DNA of 64,000 nt from Anarhynchus alexandrinus (GCA_008711295.1 VUYV01000508.1:280010-344009); one strand, 5' to 3'. Counted from the stretch's first letter, positions 25,206 through 40,674 are shown. The notes: generated from the sequence alone by a model not told the origin. A program made the numbers and translations.

Positions 25206-28200
25206 CGGAGCTAATCTGACCCTCGGAGGGCCGCGCCACCTCACATCGATGGCCGCATGTTGCAGCCTGCACAGGAGATGCTCAGGCGACGGCTGATACC
25301 CCTTGGCTGAGGGCCGAGCTGGCTGCCTTCCCTGCAGGCACGGAGCAGCAGAGCATGGGAGAAGCCACCTACAAGCACATACAGCAGCCACAGGTGAGTC
25401 CTGAATAGAGGGTTAAAAGCTTGCATCTTCTCAGAAGCTCACCTTGGTTATTTGTTAAGATGAGCAAAAAATGCCAACTCGCGTTACGTGACTTAACTTG
25501 GTTTTCAGGGCGCTTTCACAGGCAACACTTCAAGAGGCAGACATGGTTTACACATTTTGTTGGTCCTGTGAGAGTTGCCCATCGCTTACACGCAGCTGCC
25601 TGAACACACATGCTCACTGCTTTTAGAAGAAAGCACATTCTTTCATCTACCCAGTTGCATCCTGTGGATTTCCTACAGGTACAGGTGCAATAGAGACACC
25701 CTCCCCTAAAAAAAAAAACAAACCAACCAAACATTGTAATAGCATAGCTTTTATAGTTTTGTGGGTATTTTTAAAAAAAAAACAACAAACATTCTGTTTC
25801 TCAGGGCCTGCAGACCAAGTATGCTTGTTACCTGGGAGCTATAAATACCCCATGAGCGTTTTCTCTCATTTTGATACAGCCATCCATTGCTCAGACATCT
25901 TAGGCTCATCACTTAGACTTCTTTTATAGGCAATAAAGACACACAAACACCTCAGGCACTTTTATAAGGGGGGATAAAAACATCACTGCTGTGAGAAAAC
26001 AGACCAGTATAACAAGTGGATTTAAGCAGTAAGACCCATAGCCGCAACCCAGGCAAAAGGACAGAAATAGAAAGCCAAAGTGCCAAAACATGCAGCAACC
26101 AGGCAGTGCCTCCCAGCACACCCAGGGCTGGAGCAGCACCAAGAAACCCAATTTCTCAACTACACACCCTGCCAGAGGAGGGATGGCTGTTCTGCTTTTA
26201 TGTGCTTAAGAAATCAGTTGCAGGAACCGGTCAAAGCTGGCTCCTAATAACGTCTATCAGATGGGTGAGCTGTAGCACCTGCTGGTAAGCCAGCAGTTGT
26301 TGACTTAATGAGTCAGTATAGCAAACAATTCAGAATGCAGTGAAGCTGTGTTATTTTGCTTACATTTTGCAACTGTTTAGAAGAAGAAAGATGTGGATTC
26401 TGTCACTAGATTCAAAAACTTTAGATGTGCTCTTCATCATTTATATGTTTCAACAACTCACCTCCTGTTTTCCTTTCTAACAAAATTGCTTGATGAGCGG
26501 TTGCCAAGATAGAAAGTATTGATTTTTCCAATGACCTAGGCTCTAAGCCTGTTCAAGAACACAAATCAATTTATTGATTATCTTAGGGAAATCTCCACGA
26601 GTAAAACCTGTAGAAAGCGATGACTGCAACTGTTTCACTGTGGATTACTTCCTGTACTCCCTCTCTCGGGTCGTTTAAAAAAATACAATGCTTGATGTGT
26701 TTGCATTCAACCTACTGCCTATAGATGATCTAATACGTTTCGTAAAACTTCATATCTTAGATCAAGTAAAGAGATTTTAGGGACATGTCTGGCAAATACA
26801 GTAAAAGTCATAATCCGAATAGTCTGGGAAACATTACAGTCCATCTTCTTCATAGTAATGTAAGCAGTGTTGTCCTGTTGTAGCCTAGAGTGTTTTAATT
26901 AGTTTCCCAGGAGACAAAAACTAGAGTTCTTTCTGCTTTTGCAATTCAATTTCAAGTCTATTCTTGCTTGTAGGTTTCCCTACTTAGAGAAAAATGACTA
27001 CACAGAGGCAGGTGTTGTGTGTTTTTATCATTACACAGTCCTGAATAGATGCAATCAACTGGAAATAGAAGCGGTCTTTTAAAATGTTTGGAGAGTACCT
27101 TCAGGTCACTAAAAATATTCTTAGAGCCAGTTTTATGGCTTTATAATGAGATTTCCTTATCTTTCAGTGTTTTTCTTTCCTTTATTCTCATTAGAGAATA
27201 CCAAATACCTAGTGCATGCCTGTGCAAATACCGAGCCAGCTTAGGTGTAGGAGGGCATCAGTGTAACTCTTCACGTACAAAGTTCTGCAAAACACAAAGT
27301 GAAGTGCTGTTTTCTGTTTCACCTTTATAATTGTTTGACCTTGGTGTCTGCTACTAGTATGGGTAGAAGGCAAAATAAATAGAGATTGGTAGAGTTCATT
27401 TAAAATATCAAGGTTATGTCTGTCCCTCTGGATTGTTTTTCACTGTGTGCGTTACTAAACAGAAGAGGTGTGTGCTGTATATGCTGTAGGTCCTTGTTTT
27501 ACTAGTTTTAGACAGAGGAATAAAGCTAATTGGAAGTACTTAATATTGATCTCGTGGGGTTTAGTGCAGCTGAATTAACATTTGTGCCCTTAAGTTCAAA
27601 TAGAAAGTGATTTTAAAACATAAGGGAATAGTTTGTGGAGTCTTCTAGTGATAATGTAAGCTTTCTGTATTTGTCATCGTGCAAGCCAACACAGACAGGA
27701 TGCAGGAACAACCACAAAACCACGGATGAAATGCAAAGAGTAAATTTAATCTTGATCCCTTGTGAACCGGGGGATCTCTGAAGCAACACCTGGGCAGAGG
27801 CACGCAAGTGGGAACGCAGGCACCGCGGGGCTCGGTCCTTGCTAACGAGAGTCCTTGTTAGTGAGAAAGAGGGAGAGTCCGAGCCTGCTGTTCTTGCCTG
27901 CATTTCAGGGATTCAAGCAGGCGTAGTTTTCCACTGTGCTTTGATCTTCTCGGACAGCAGGGCAGGAATCTCAAGCATGTTCGATAAGGTGCCTCGGAGT
28001 ACTTCACAGGCCTATGTTATCTAAGTGCAGATGTTCTACTTGTCAAGCACACAAGACTAAACAATGATGAGTGTGATATATGGGTTTTCTGATACCCCTG
28101 GTGCAAGTCGCTTGAGCATATTGACAATCCTCCTCGTTGATCTTCCATTACTTTCCCACAGTCGTTAAGGAATACAAATCCATATACATTTTCAAATACA

Positions 28201-31200
28201 CATTCACTTGGTTGATGCGGATGATGCTGTAAATGGGGTGTTCTTCCCCTTGGAAGCATTACAGTGACCAGAGCCCCGGAGCCTCGGCAGGACTTGGAGT
28301 GCTAGCCCTGCACAGACTGCACTCTTTGAGCTTCCAGTGAAAGAAAATTCAGTAGCCTGTGTCCAAAACAACACAGATACCAGGCCTGCATCCCAGAACA
28401 GACACAACCCTTGACTCTGCAGGGCTTTTCTTTGGCCCCTATGTTCATGACTTTCTCTTTCCCACAGCTCAGTGTTGGTTTTGATCTCTGGTGAGGTAAA
28501 GCATATACGATTGTAATAGCAGCCGTGACAATACTGCTGCTGGGATGATCAGGAGCAGTGATGATGAATTGAAGTCCTTGACTTTGCTGGTGTAAGCTGG
28601 TAGGAAAGCCAAGAGTGGAGTCCAGCGCAATGTTTGTAAAGTGCTGGGAAGATTTCAGAAGCATGCTTTGGTAATGCACTGCTGCTATTCTTTCATGCAT
28701 GTCTCTTTAAAATCTGATTTTAGGGGGGATAGCTTCTATACTTACAGTAGGCGAAACAAATTGCCTGGTATTTAGTGAAATGAAACAAGAAGCATAAAAA
28801 TGTATAACAGTTGAAAGATATGTGAATCCTTAATACAAAGTTCTCATTGTGTCATTGAGATAACAAGATAAGAACTCAGCCATTTATATTTCCAGATGAA
28901 ACATTTAAGCAATTTTTTTTTCCCCAAGAACATTATGTATCATTCTTTGAGGATATTAAACAGTGAGAGCTGGATATATATATTTTTTAAAATGTGTAGT
29001 ATAGACTTTATAAGAGCAACATTTTGTAGACAAAGAATCTAATCCAGGCAGGATGTGCCTGGGGGAAAAATCCACATTGAAGACAAACTGCAGCAATTAC
29101 CATCATTTCATTACAATACATTTTTTTCTTCGGAAAGCAATTCTGTGGAATTTACCAGCTTTCAGATAACAACATTTCAGCTGATTTGCTGCTTTCTGGA
29201 GATGGAATGACTGCACTTTTATAGTGACGGTGCAGACACTTTTTGGGAGGACTGGTGTGGGAAGAAGAATAGAGGAGAATGCCTGTGAAGGTTATCATGA
29301 AAATGTGCATGTGAGAATTTGAGAGGAAAGAAGAATCTTGGTTTGGAACCCCATCTTCTTCTGCTCCTGCTAAACTTTACCCGATGTAGAGTCAGTAGCT
29401 TGTACAAAAAGCCACTAGAGGGGAGGTTTTATGCAGTAGTGAAGAAAAACCAAACCAAACAAGTAGGATAAATCCTGCTGTTGTTCAGCCTTGAATGGTC
29501 AGTTGAGACCTCCTGCTCTACCCCTCTGTAACTCAGGATCCCCAGGCACTTTCCTCTCTCCCACAAATGTTGAGGAATTCTGTGTACCATTACTCAAACT
29601 TAAGCAACCCGAGCATTGTGTTATTTTCTTTCCTCTGAATGACGATGGATCAGCATCCTCTTCTGCTTGCACCTCGCAGACACTGAGAAATACCCCGCAC
29701 CTTTTCTCACTGTATTTTCACATCATCCAATGTGTTTACCTAGTCCCCTGCCTCCTCCCTCCTTAACGAGTTGACAGGAGCCCCGTGAGCTGCTAAGGAC
29801 TCTGCCCTTCATCCCCATCCTTTGCTAAATACAGGTTGGATCCCATCTGCAGCAGAGGAGGGGGGTCACTTCCCTGCTAGTGTGGTGGTTAACAGAAGTA
29901 ATATGTAGTCTATAAACCATACCCTCTGCCCACAGCCCTGCTTGAGGTGTTTCCTGACAGACCTCTCCTACCAGTTTGCCTAATAGTGATCCCTGAAATT
30001 ATAAGCCATCGTGATACCGGGTAGGAAAATGTTACTCAGTTCCCTCGTTGGTCTTAGTCCTGTTTTCCCAGCACAAGGTTCTAAGTAGCTCTTCTGCAGT
30101 AGTTTATAAAAATGTGAAAATGTGCTGATGTCTTATAGAAGTCATAAAGAAAGACCTTGAAGTCTTTGATAATATTTTTTATGGATATACAATCCCTTAA
30201 CCTTGTAGGAGTTTAACTTGTGTTTATATTATTACTTCAAGAATGTAAATACCTCTTAAAACTTAGAATGTAAACAGCTTTTAATCTTGAGCTGAATAAA
30301 AACATTTAGGCATGTTTAGAACACTGTTAGTGTAGAAATAACAATTAACAGCCATCTATTTGTTATTATTAATTGTTATTTAAGAAAAAAATCTATCAAG
30401 TGGATGAGGGGATTGTGTGTAACAGAGTATAAGTAGCTATAGCAGTAGTAGTTGTAAGATGAGCGTTATACTACTATGGGGTGATGCGCACAAAGAGCCT
30501 TTTTGCAAGAGAAAACTCATGTAATGTTAAATACGTGCAAACAATTAAAATGTGTATGAAGCTGTGTGATCTTTGAATTTTCAGAAATACTGAGCTTGGA
30601 GCTCAGTTTATTTGGGTTAGTTTCAAATACAGTTTCAAAGTCTTGCAGAAATGTTTAATCTATAATTAACAACTAGTGCTTGCAACCATCTTAGATGAAG
30701 GCTGCAGCCTTAACGAAAGCCTGTTTTATTTTTAACAGGATTCAAAGATATTGCATACAAAAATGACACAGCACTATCTACTTCAGCTGCTATACCTGAG
30801 ATTGTTAAGTATTGATACTACCTACGTATCTGAAGCTGTAGCTGCAAATAAAGCCTTTGCATATATAGATGTGAGATGTCCTGGCTTCAAACACAATTAA
30901 CACAGACAGTGTGAGGCTCGAGGTATTTTTGAACCAATCCTCAATTAGAGCCCTTTTGCTTTGCCTTTCATGTATTATTTATTATCCTGTCAAAGGTTTT
31001 TTTTTCTATACTGCATCATGATATGTTAATTAACTTGTTGCTTTTTCTCCCTCAGTCATTTGGCTTAAGACTTAATTAAATAGCGGATGTTAAGTATAGT
31101 TTAGCGAAGGGGTTCAGCTGAGTTTGCTTCTCGCTAGCTCAGGGGCACAGGATGAGCACCGAAGCCACTTGCTCGCTCCACTCTGTTGGTAGTACAGAAT

Positions 31201-34200
31201 TCCTTGGCGTGGGATCCAGCCCATTCACTGAACCGCAGATCTGTCTGGATGGACTCTTCCCTCCAATCAGGAGGAAGTTCCTCCGGGTATTTATCTTCTC
31301 TCTGAAAAGCATCTCTCAAATTATTTTGGTTACAGCTATAACAATAAAAAACCCACCCCTTATTATTTGGATTCTTTATGGAAACGTCAATGCGTTTTGC
31401 TGTTCTTGCTTATGCTGATCTATTCGATCCTTGAAAATACGTGACGAAATGAAAAACTGGCAATGCCTCAAATTATCCAACAACTTTATCTAGGAAGGCT
31501 GGTCATCCTTTTTTTTTCCTAAATAAAAGACAATAGATTAAATTAGAGGGAAAACAGACAACTACATGGGGTTTTAATCAGTTGTTTGTTTTGGTTTTTT
31601 TTTTCTGAGAGGGACTAAGGGTGAGTAGAGAACTGTAGCTCAAGGTAAAGTGAGGAAAGGAAGGAAGCAATGCAGAGTCCTGCACCTGGAATGGGCTGAC
31701 CCCATACATCAATGTGGGGGCTGGTAGCTGGGCAGCCTCCTAGTACGGGAGAGATGACCTCTTTCACCTGGCAATCCATAGATAAGGGGTTACTCTATAA
31801 AGCAGTAATCAGTGCTGTTTAAATTCAGCAAGGACTCTTTCTGTGGAGTTTATTTTTAAGCTCATCTTATCATTTTTATTGATCCAACATTATCTGCGTC
31901 TGTATGATTTGGTTTTGGCTTTGCTTAGTGGAAATGGACCTCTGAACAGATGAAACAATATTATTTTAACTCAGATCTTTTTAAAAGATAGTTTTAATTG
32001 TATGCTGTTTTACTGATAACTTTGGCATAGTTCTGTTTATATGGCACAGAATCCATTGTAATAATCCGTTGGCATGTGCTTCTCTAACAGCTCTGTGCAA
32101 ATCTCGTGTCTCCTGTATTGTGTGACATCCACTCTTGAGATGATTTTTAGAAGGCAAGACAGGAAGGTGCAAACTGCAGCTTCCTTTTGGGTGTAACAGC
32201 AAATGAAAGTTTGCTCTGATAATTTAATATCTGTACTTAGTATGCTAAGAATTTTGATCTATGGTGTTTCTCTGTAAAAATGCAGAATTTGCCTTCACCG
32301 TGTCTATTTTTTTCACATAGCTTTTAATGAACTCAATTGAATTACTCCTGCACTTTAAAAGAAAACTGATTTTCTGACTCTGCTACAAACCTTTAAATAG
32401 TAGTTACTTCAGATATAGGCACTTTCTCCCTGGTTCCATTGTCCACCAAACTATTTAATTTAACAAAAAAACCCCAAACCAACTACATACAGTTTTAGTG
32501 AAGCTGGTTTGAAAAACAGTCCTTTCATGCAGTTGCTTGCAATTCGTTGCTTTTCATTTGTGAGCTGCATCCCAGCTGTGCCCGGTTTTTCTCACAAATT
32601 AGTTCATCAGATCTATTATTCTACAAATGCGTAGCAGCTGTTGCTCAAATCCAGCCTGATTGCACATGCCCTCTGCAGTTTTACTCAATTGGTTTACTCC
32701 AAACACTTTGTTACTAAATCATTCATTTGGTTGTAACTATCTGTATAAAGTATACATTAAAATGCTTCATAGTGTGGCAATTTGGAAGCTCAAAAGATCA
32801 AAGGATGGGATCACATATGGAGTGTGGTTGTCTTACTGTCTTACTCCTGGCTGTTAGTAAAAGGTAGGTACTTGTATGAAAAGGGGAGAGTGCTCAGAGT
32901 AGAGTTTTCTTTGTAAGGGTATTTGGAAGCAGTGGGGAAATGTGAATATGGTACATGTTTTCAGGCATTCATCTCAATCATTCTCGGTGCTTCACTCATT
33001 CTCCGCAAGTCTCTGAAATGCAGATGTTCCTCAAGTGGAAGGTGGCAGCTGTCAGGCATGTTAAACAACAGTCGGGAAAAGGGGATGTTGGCAGGAACCA
33101 AGGAAGAAATTGTCTTGATCACTAGGAAATATAACTAAATATTTACAAAGATTTTTTTTTTCCCCCCAGGATTTTCCTAGATCTTCTGTAATGTCTAAAG
33201 GACTCCAGCAAAAAGTGAGTATGTGCATGCGCACAGCCTTAAGGTTGTTACTGCTGGTGTTAGTTGTGCTGCTTCCATCATCTGAGGCTGTACTGTTTTA
33301 ATTAAAAATTCAAAATACAGTTATCTCTTGGCCTAGTAAAAAGACTGGGAAAATGCAAACAGCTTGACCAAAACAATAGGAGAAAATATCAAGAAAACAC
33401 AGAGGACAAATTCTTCTTGGGAGTAGTCCATTGTCTTTTCAAATAATACAAATTTCTGCAGAGATGTCTGGGAAGTTCATGCATGAGATGGGAAATCACT
33501 AGGATTTACTGCCTGGTTGGTATCCTGGATCCAACCACAACAGGATATGTTTCACACCGGCAAATAATGGCTGGATCTGAGGTCAGATACATGTACATTC
33601 TAGCATGCGAGGGCGGAAGGCGTTGCATGCGGGCAGCTTTACTGCGAGCTCTGGCTGGAGGGGAGACATGCGCCTGGACAGACAGACAACCATCTCTTTT
33701 GAAGAGGGGAGGGGAAACTGCACTCCTCAGGCACCCTGGTGTAGAGGGAGCTCCTTGGAAGCTGACCCAGGGCAAGCCTTCTGCTTGGGGATGCTGCAGC
33801 TAGGGAAGTTCATTTCCTAATTGCTTGGCTTATTACCTGGGTGCGAGCTGTTGTTTCCATCCTGTTCACAGAATGCTTTATTGTAATTTGAAGCAAAGCT
33901 TTGAAAATAGCCTGTTTCTACCCGGCTGCTTGGAAGAATATGATCAGTATCAAAACCAACTGGTGAAGTGTAGGGCCACAGTCTGCCCCTGCTCCAACCT
34001 CCTAATTCCACTGGGATTTATTTGATAGCGCGTGTTCCTCATTTCCCCCAAAGGCATACCTTTGTATGACAGGCATAGTCGTGTGCCTGTTAATACCTGA
34101 AAAATGTGATGAGGATTGGGGATGACTGCAATGTAATCTAGAAAGTCAAACCAGAGAAGTAACTCATGACACTGAGTTTAAACTATGATGTCCTGTACTG

Positions 34201-37200
34201 CACAGGGAGAAAAATAGCAGAAGCCCATCTATACCCGTAAGAAACCTTGCTTTCTCCAAGTGAATTCGGGAACCTGTTGTAGGATGTCTGACTAATTGAA
34301 AAGAGAATGGAGCAAGCCCTTGCTTTTCTGTACCACTTACTCGGGATGTGATTGATTTCTGCCACACGGTGGTGGTGTTGCTTTTTTTCCTAATCCGGAA
34401 AAGTTGTTTCTAAGACCAGCTGGAGCAATGAAGACTGCTTTGTTTGTTAAATGCAACTCAATGGTAACACGATGATTTTAATAAATGTTCATGCAATTTT
34501 CATGTTACTTTTGGAGCCAGGGTGTAATAGTATTGCGCCATCAATACACAACAGATCTGTTGTACAGTAGCAAGGCTATTATTGCCAGCTTCCCAGTCCT
34601 TTGCACCTAATGTTTTCACTGCATTCGGTGATCTGTTGCTACTTTGTCCCCATAGGGAAAAAAGAGATGGGCCCTTTTTCTCCAAGAGACCTTATGGACA
34701 ATTTGAGTCATTAGGCGTCATTTTATGAAATTAAAGTTTTTGGTTATAAAAATGTGTTTTAGACGTCAGGTTATGAGGAACGTATTCGTTGAAATTCATG
34801 TTGGCACAGGCTGAAATCTGCAAAGATATCTTGCTTGGCAGCCTGGTAACTGTCTTGCTTTGGGAGAATGATTCATGCGGTGATGCTCAGTAGCAGACAG
34901 AGGTAGTCGTAGCTGCAGTGTGTGGTCCCTGAGCTCCTGAAGTAGGCTGATATGGTCCAGATCTCCTCGGCCAAATATCTTGCAGGCCCTGTAAGGATCT
35001 GAAAGCCTTCCTGAAAGTCTGGGGAGTAGCCAGAGAAGACTATGAGAAAAAGAGGTAATTGAAAAGTCCTTGAAATCCAGCAGTCCTTAGCTGTCTGTGC
35101 TTACAGGCCGGGCTTTAGAACAGGAGCTCAAGTAGGAATTCAAATTTAGAAAAAACCCTTGATTCTAGTCAATGGAAAAAAATGTCAAAGTGACATGGCA
35201 TACACTCCTCCATCCCGTGGTAGTCTTGCTCTGAAAGCTTCATGTGTGCTCTAGCTTAGTGGTAAGGGCAGGTGCCACTTCTGTTTGGGTTTCTCATGAA
35301 CACCGTGAAACTGTTGACCTTGAAATAGTTCTCTGGTTTTGTCTACTTGGAAACAGATTACTTCCTTGGACAAAAGGAGAAAGCAACAGAAGCAGTAGCC
35401 ACAGTGAAAGCCCTTGCCTCGCTCCTGGATTCCCCCCACCACTTATGGAGCCTCCTGGCAAGGAGAAGGAGCAGCCAGGCAGGTCGAGACCATGTGGAGG
35501 GAGTCCAGAGCATCTGTGCAAGTAGCTGTCTGGGCTGGCAGCACTGGCAGAAGATAAGGGATAATGCAAGGAGTTTCTATTCTGTAGCAACCAGCTCCAT
35601 CCATCTCCTTCCTCTGTTTTTGGTGTCCCTATTACTGTATTTCTTCCTGATCCATAGGTGTTGTGTATGGAGAAAGTTTCTAGAAGGTAGACCATATTTA
35701 TGCAGATATTTTTCTTGGAGGGCTAATGCAGGAAAAAAATGAAATCTCCTAAATAGAAAGGAAATCACTTGAAAATCACCATGATTTGATTAGAAACAAC
35801 TGACTAAGAAAAATCGTGGCGGGAAGGCGGAAGGAACAAATTGGCCATGTGAAAGAAGGACAGGATTAATACACTGAGGAAGTGAGAGGCTTGATAAACA
35901 TTCACACAATTAACATACCAGTACCCCTACTCCCCCTAGAGAGGGGGCTGCTATTGGGGTTTTTGCCGCCTCCTCTCCCTTGCCCCATTGTCCCAAGGAA
36001 GCACCCTTGCGCTTTGATTACATTGCCTAATGATTCTGATCTTCATAGCATGTGTGCTAGTTCTTGTAAAGCTAAAACAAAGCATTGTGCAGTTGATGAT
36101 ACTGCTTGTCATGTGCACTCTGTTGCATTAATATGAAAGTTCATTGCAATATACATTCAAAAAAGAAGGCATTTTTGTACCTGTTCACTCTTTGGGGTCA
36201 GGGACAGCATTATCCTCGCTGTGCAGGCTCTGGCACTGGCAGTACTTTTCCATGAGCTTTCTGTCAATGCAACTCTTGCATACTTGCCACAGACTCATAG
36301 CAACGCCACAGTGTAATTTAATATGAGTAGGGTTTGAATTAGTTGCACCCAGTTAAACTTTTTCAAATTTTTATACTTAATTTGCTTGTAAGCTATGGAC
36401 AAAAATGTCAGTCTTTTTAGTTTTTTTCTAGGTCACTGTACACTATTATCAGCTGGTATCCTTTATATCAGATTACAACTATTCCGTTTCTAGCCAACGA
36501 TTTTTTAAAATAAATATTCACTGACTCAAAAAGGGGAGATGCTATTCTAAAATTGTTAGAGCTTGTTGTTAAAAATGACCTTCATGCAATAGTAGGTTAT
36601 TTTGTTTAAATAGAAGGCTAAATATAAGTTCTCCATTTCAGCAGAGCAGATTTGGATAGACCGAAAGAATTGCTCGACCATTAAGTGAGCTGATGAGTTT
36701 GAGAACATGGAGAAATTCGAGGACTGCTCCAGGTTTAGTGCCAGCTGTTAGGACAGCTGAGAAAAGAAGCCGAAGGGCTTGGCCCTATCTGTGTGAATAA
36801 TTGGGTTAGGAAGAATCTTGTGAATAACCAAAGAGCCTAGGAAGGATGGAAGGAGAAAGATAGATCAGCAAAGAGACCAACATGATGGAACTGGGACCTA
36901 CTCCAGTGGACAGCTCAGAACATGTAATCTCACATTTCATGCTGGACCCCATTTGATGGTGTATCCTAATAAATACAAATCTTTGTGTCCATCTCTGAAG
37001 TCTGACTCCTCTCACCTTAGGCATATGCCTCAATTGCATCATTCCTTCAAAATTCTGTTGTTCCCGTCTTTTTGCCCAGTCAGTCTGAGATATTCATGCC
37101 CTGGCTTCTCTTCAGCTTCTGTTTCTGGCCTGGTGAATATTTATGAGCAGTAAAACAGTCCAACAGGAATGACTTAGAGACATCCTGTCCAGAATAGTTA

Positions 37201-38924
37201 GTAGCATAGAAATGCTGGTAGATGGAGGTCATGTCCTTGGTCCACCTAGGAGCTCGCATCTATCTCATACGAGTGCCTGAACTCCAGGTTAAATGCTGCT
37301 TTAGGAAAGTGAGATTTTTCCCTCTGGGATTGTATTTAAAAATTATAGGCAATCTCTTTTCTACCTGAAGTAGAATGGGAACAGGAATAGAATACCAAAC
37401 GTTTTCTGATGAGAGACCTCGTTCTTAAAAAGACCCAGTCTTCAGTGTTGAGCAATCTCAATAACAGGAAATACAACCAGCCCCATCCATAATTAGCTTG
37501 GGATCCATTTTTTCAGCCAAATCGTTTTTCCCCCAATAACGCGCTTCCAACAACTCTAATTTTAGACGAGATATATGTACGCAGATTCAGCAATGCCAGA
37601 AGTGGTGTAGTAATATGCTGAAAATTTATTTGATTTAAACTTGAATGATGCTGATGGAAATGTGCCGAACTACCCACATTTATACAGCCAAAGAGCAATC
37701 TGCAGGAGTCATGCGTTTGCATCGCCAGTTACGTATATTTTCAGCTTCGTGTGTGCAGAACAAATGTCTGCTTTCCCGACTATTTGTCGTAGATGTCCAT
37801 AGGCTAGTCACCACTCCGAGCTCTGCTTTTCACCCAAAGGGCTCTATTTCTCCATTTGTGCAATAATTCCTTTCGTTAACGTTAATATGATTATTTGCAG
37901 GGCGTTACCATTGCTGTTAAGGGGGGGTTGTGCATAAGAGCTGACAGAAACGCTCCTTAAATCTGTAATCTGAATTCAGGCTGGATAGAAGCTACACAGA
38001 GTGTTAAACGCTTTTCGACTCGAGATCAGACAAAGCCGTGCAGTATTTACATTAATCCCGCGCTTTCAAAGCACGCGCAAGGTTTTAGCTTCACAGTTAC
38101 TCTTGATTTCAATGCAAGTTAAACACTGTGCAAACACTTTGAACATTTCTTCTTAGAAGTGCCAGATTTGGGCAGTTCAGCTTCTGAAGCCTTTAGATCA
38201 TGACTCTTCTGTCCTCACCGAGATGAAGTTTTAAGTAAATAGGAAACTGTTATTCTTGGGAGGGTTCCCCCTCAGGAGAGTGATGATTCCTAAGTGTGTG
38301 TTTACCTGCAATCCCGTAAACACGGGAGAAATGACTGCGGTTTAACTAACCATAGAACCTGCTTGTTTGGCTGATCAAAAGCTTTTCTTCTGTTTGGGGC
38401 ATAACTCTCCTGAAAAATCAAACTCTTCCCTCAGCAGATGAGCATTTTGAAGGTGGTTTACTGTGTTTTAAAATACAGATAATGGTGTAATTTTCTTAAC
38501 AACTGTAGAGAATAAACAGATGTAATATGAAATGATCATGGCCATGTTTAGCTCTTGCTTTACTGACTCTAGATGTTTTTCAAACATAATTGTTGTCTTG
38601 TTATTTTCAAAGGAAGGCATGCAGGAGCCAGATGTGGGAGGGAGTGATCTCCAGGACTCCCAGGAGCAGGAATGCGCAGCTCTCATGGGGGGCTGGAGAG
38701 CGTTGGGCAATAGGTAGCTGGGCTGTGTTGCTGTTACTTCTGTCTTCCCAGGGCACGAGAGCCTGTTTGTATGGCTCTGGGTCAACCCAGCTGCAGTAAC
38801 CCTGTGTGCATTTGTGTATGGAGCACCCATGGTAGAAAATTCATGCCTCTTGCCTGTGGTTCTCTGAAAACAAGGCTGTGAGGATTCAGCAGCACTGCGT
38901 TCCCATCAGAGTGCTTTTTTATTA
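25206..38924. other. Gene-poor intergenic region, no CR1 seen
   Basis: About 13.7 kb of mostly AT-rich sequence upstream of DEPDC1. I found no exon with recognisable similarity, no tRNA or rRNA, and no CR1 or LTR. Open frames are short and domain-free. Regulatory elements or lncRNA exons could be present but cannot be seen without alignments or transcripts. Confidence 0.55.
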
Positions 38925-39488
38925 ATCATAGAATGACAGACTGGTTTAGGGTGGAAGGGACATTAAAGCTCATCGAGTTCCACCCCCGCCCTGCCCTGGG
39001 CAGGGACACCTACCACCAGCCCAGGTTGCTCCAAGCCCCGTCCAACCTGGCCTTGAACACCTCCAGGGATGGGGCAGCCACAGCTTCTCGGGGCAACCTG
39101 CGCCAGGGGCTCACCACCCTCACAGCCAAGAATTTCTTCCCAATATCCAACCTAAATCTCCCCTCTTCCAGTTTGAAGCCATTCCCCCTCGTCCTATCTC
39201 TACATACCCTTGTAAAAAGTCCCTCTCCAGCTTTCTTGTAGCCCCTTTCAGATACTGGAAAGCTGTAAGGTCTCCGCGGAGCCTTCTCTTCTCCAGGCTG
39301 AACCTCCCCCAACTCTCCCAGCCTGTCCTCCCAGCAGAGGGGCTCCAGCCCTCGCAGCATCTCCGGGGCCTCCTCTGGCCCCGCTCCAACAGCTCCGTGT
39401 CCTTCTGCTGTGGGGACCCCCCGAGCTGGAGGCAGCACTGCAGGTGGGATCTCCCCAGAGTAGAACAGAGGGGCACAATCCCCTCCCT
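38925..39488 (-). mobile_element. CR1 LINE fragment (derived group)
   Basis: A minus-strand CR1 from the inverted tail AATCATAGAATGACAGACTGG to the block AGCAGAGGGGCTCCAGCCCT and beyond. It carries the deletions shared by the derived group. Confidence 0.93.
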
Positions 39489-40461
39489 TGACTATATTTG
39501 TGCTGTTGTGTCACAGCACAAAAGGTGGGGTATTATGAAAGTAGGCAACCTGGACTACATCCTGCTGTTACCGGGGTCAGCAGCATCTGTAGGATGGTGT
39601 CCTGCCTCCTCCAGATGGAGAGGTGGACGCTATTCCTGCTCTAGTCTGTAAGGAGCTGCCTGGTGACATGGGGAACAGGGGAGGAATGGATGTACAATAG
39701 TCTATTTTTCCCAAAGGCTTTGTTTGTTGATACTGTCCCTCACTGGTAGCAGAGATAAGTTCAGAATGTATAGCTCAAACCTGGATTTTGAACAGTAGAA
39801 ATTGGAGATCCTGAGTAGATCCAGGCTTTATCGCTGCATATTTAAAAAAGGGCACAGAGACAAAATTGGGTCTAAACCCAATGTGCCTCATTTCAAATCT
39901 GACATTTGTCTCAAATCTGTCTCATTTAAAAAAAACAAATCCAAAAAAGTTTTACTGGAAGTTCCTAACGGCATATTATATTCATGATAATAATGATAAA
40001 CTGCGTTAATATAATTTGATTTCTTATATAAAGACTCCTTGATAATTCTGGCAGAGACCCTGAAGCAGGTGGGCACAATGACCAGATGATCTCCCGGCTC
40101 TCAAACCTGCCCCTTTATCAGTGTGCTCTGTTTCCCTGCTCTTACACGGGCAGGGTGAATAAAAATCTGTCAATCCCTTCCAGACTATCTGTCTGCCACC
40201 TATAGACAGAGTTCAGTTTCTCCATATGCGATCTGATTAAAATCAGGGAAGTATTTTGAAAATACTTTAGAGCTTGCTATGTTTAAAGTGCCAAGAAAGC
40301 TTTTGAGGAGCTGTGGATCCTTGAAACAGTATATGGGTACAGATTAGATTCAGAGTATGGATTTAGACTGGTCTTTAATTTGGCGCTAAGACTCAGCCAC
40401 AGCTTTGGTGATATGCACTTAATGCTCTGCTTTTATAAAATGGCAAAAACTTTATGAATTT
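39489..40461. other. Intergenic, no gene seen
   Basis: About 1 kb between two CR1 copies, with no recognisable coding sequence. Confidence 0.5.
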
Positions 40462-40674
40462 TAGGAAAAATTTCTTCAGCAAAAGGGTTGTCAAGCCCTG
40501 GCACAGGCTGCCCAGGGCAGTGGTGGAGTCGCCATCCCTGGAGGGATTTAACAGACAGGCAAATGTGGTGCTGAGGGACATGGGTTAGTGGTGGTTTGGG
40601 CAGCGTTGGGTTGATGGTTGGACTTGATGATCTTAAAGGTACCTTCCAACCTCGACGACTCTATGGTTCTATGA
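40462..40674 (+). mobile_element. CR1 LINE 3' fragment of a second subfamily
   Basis: About 213 bp ending in GACTCTATGGTTCTATGA. The diagnostic stretch GTGGTGCTGAGGGACATGG and the GGTTGGACTTGATGATCTT tail differ from the main group. They match the fragment at 51900 and the copy at 3966. Confidence 0.9.

Noticed and set aside
31134..31319. A minus-strand frame with protein-like composition (MRDAFQREDKYPEELPPDW).
   Set aside because: It is only 61 codons, lacks a convincing partner exon, and matches no family I know. It is not enough to call.
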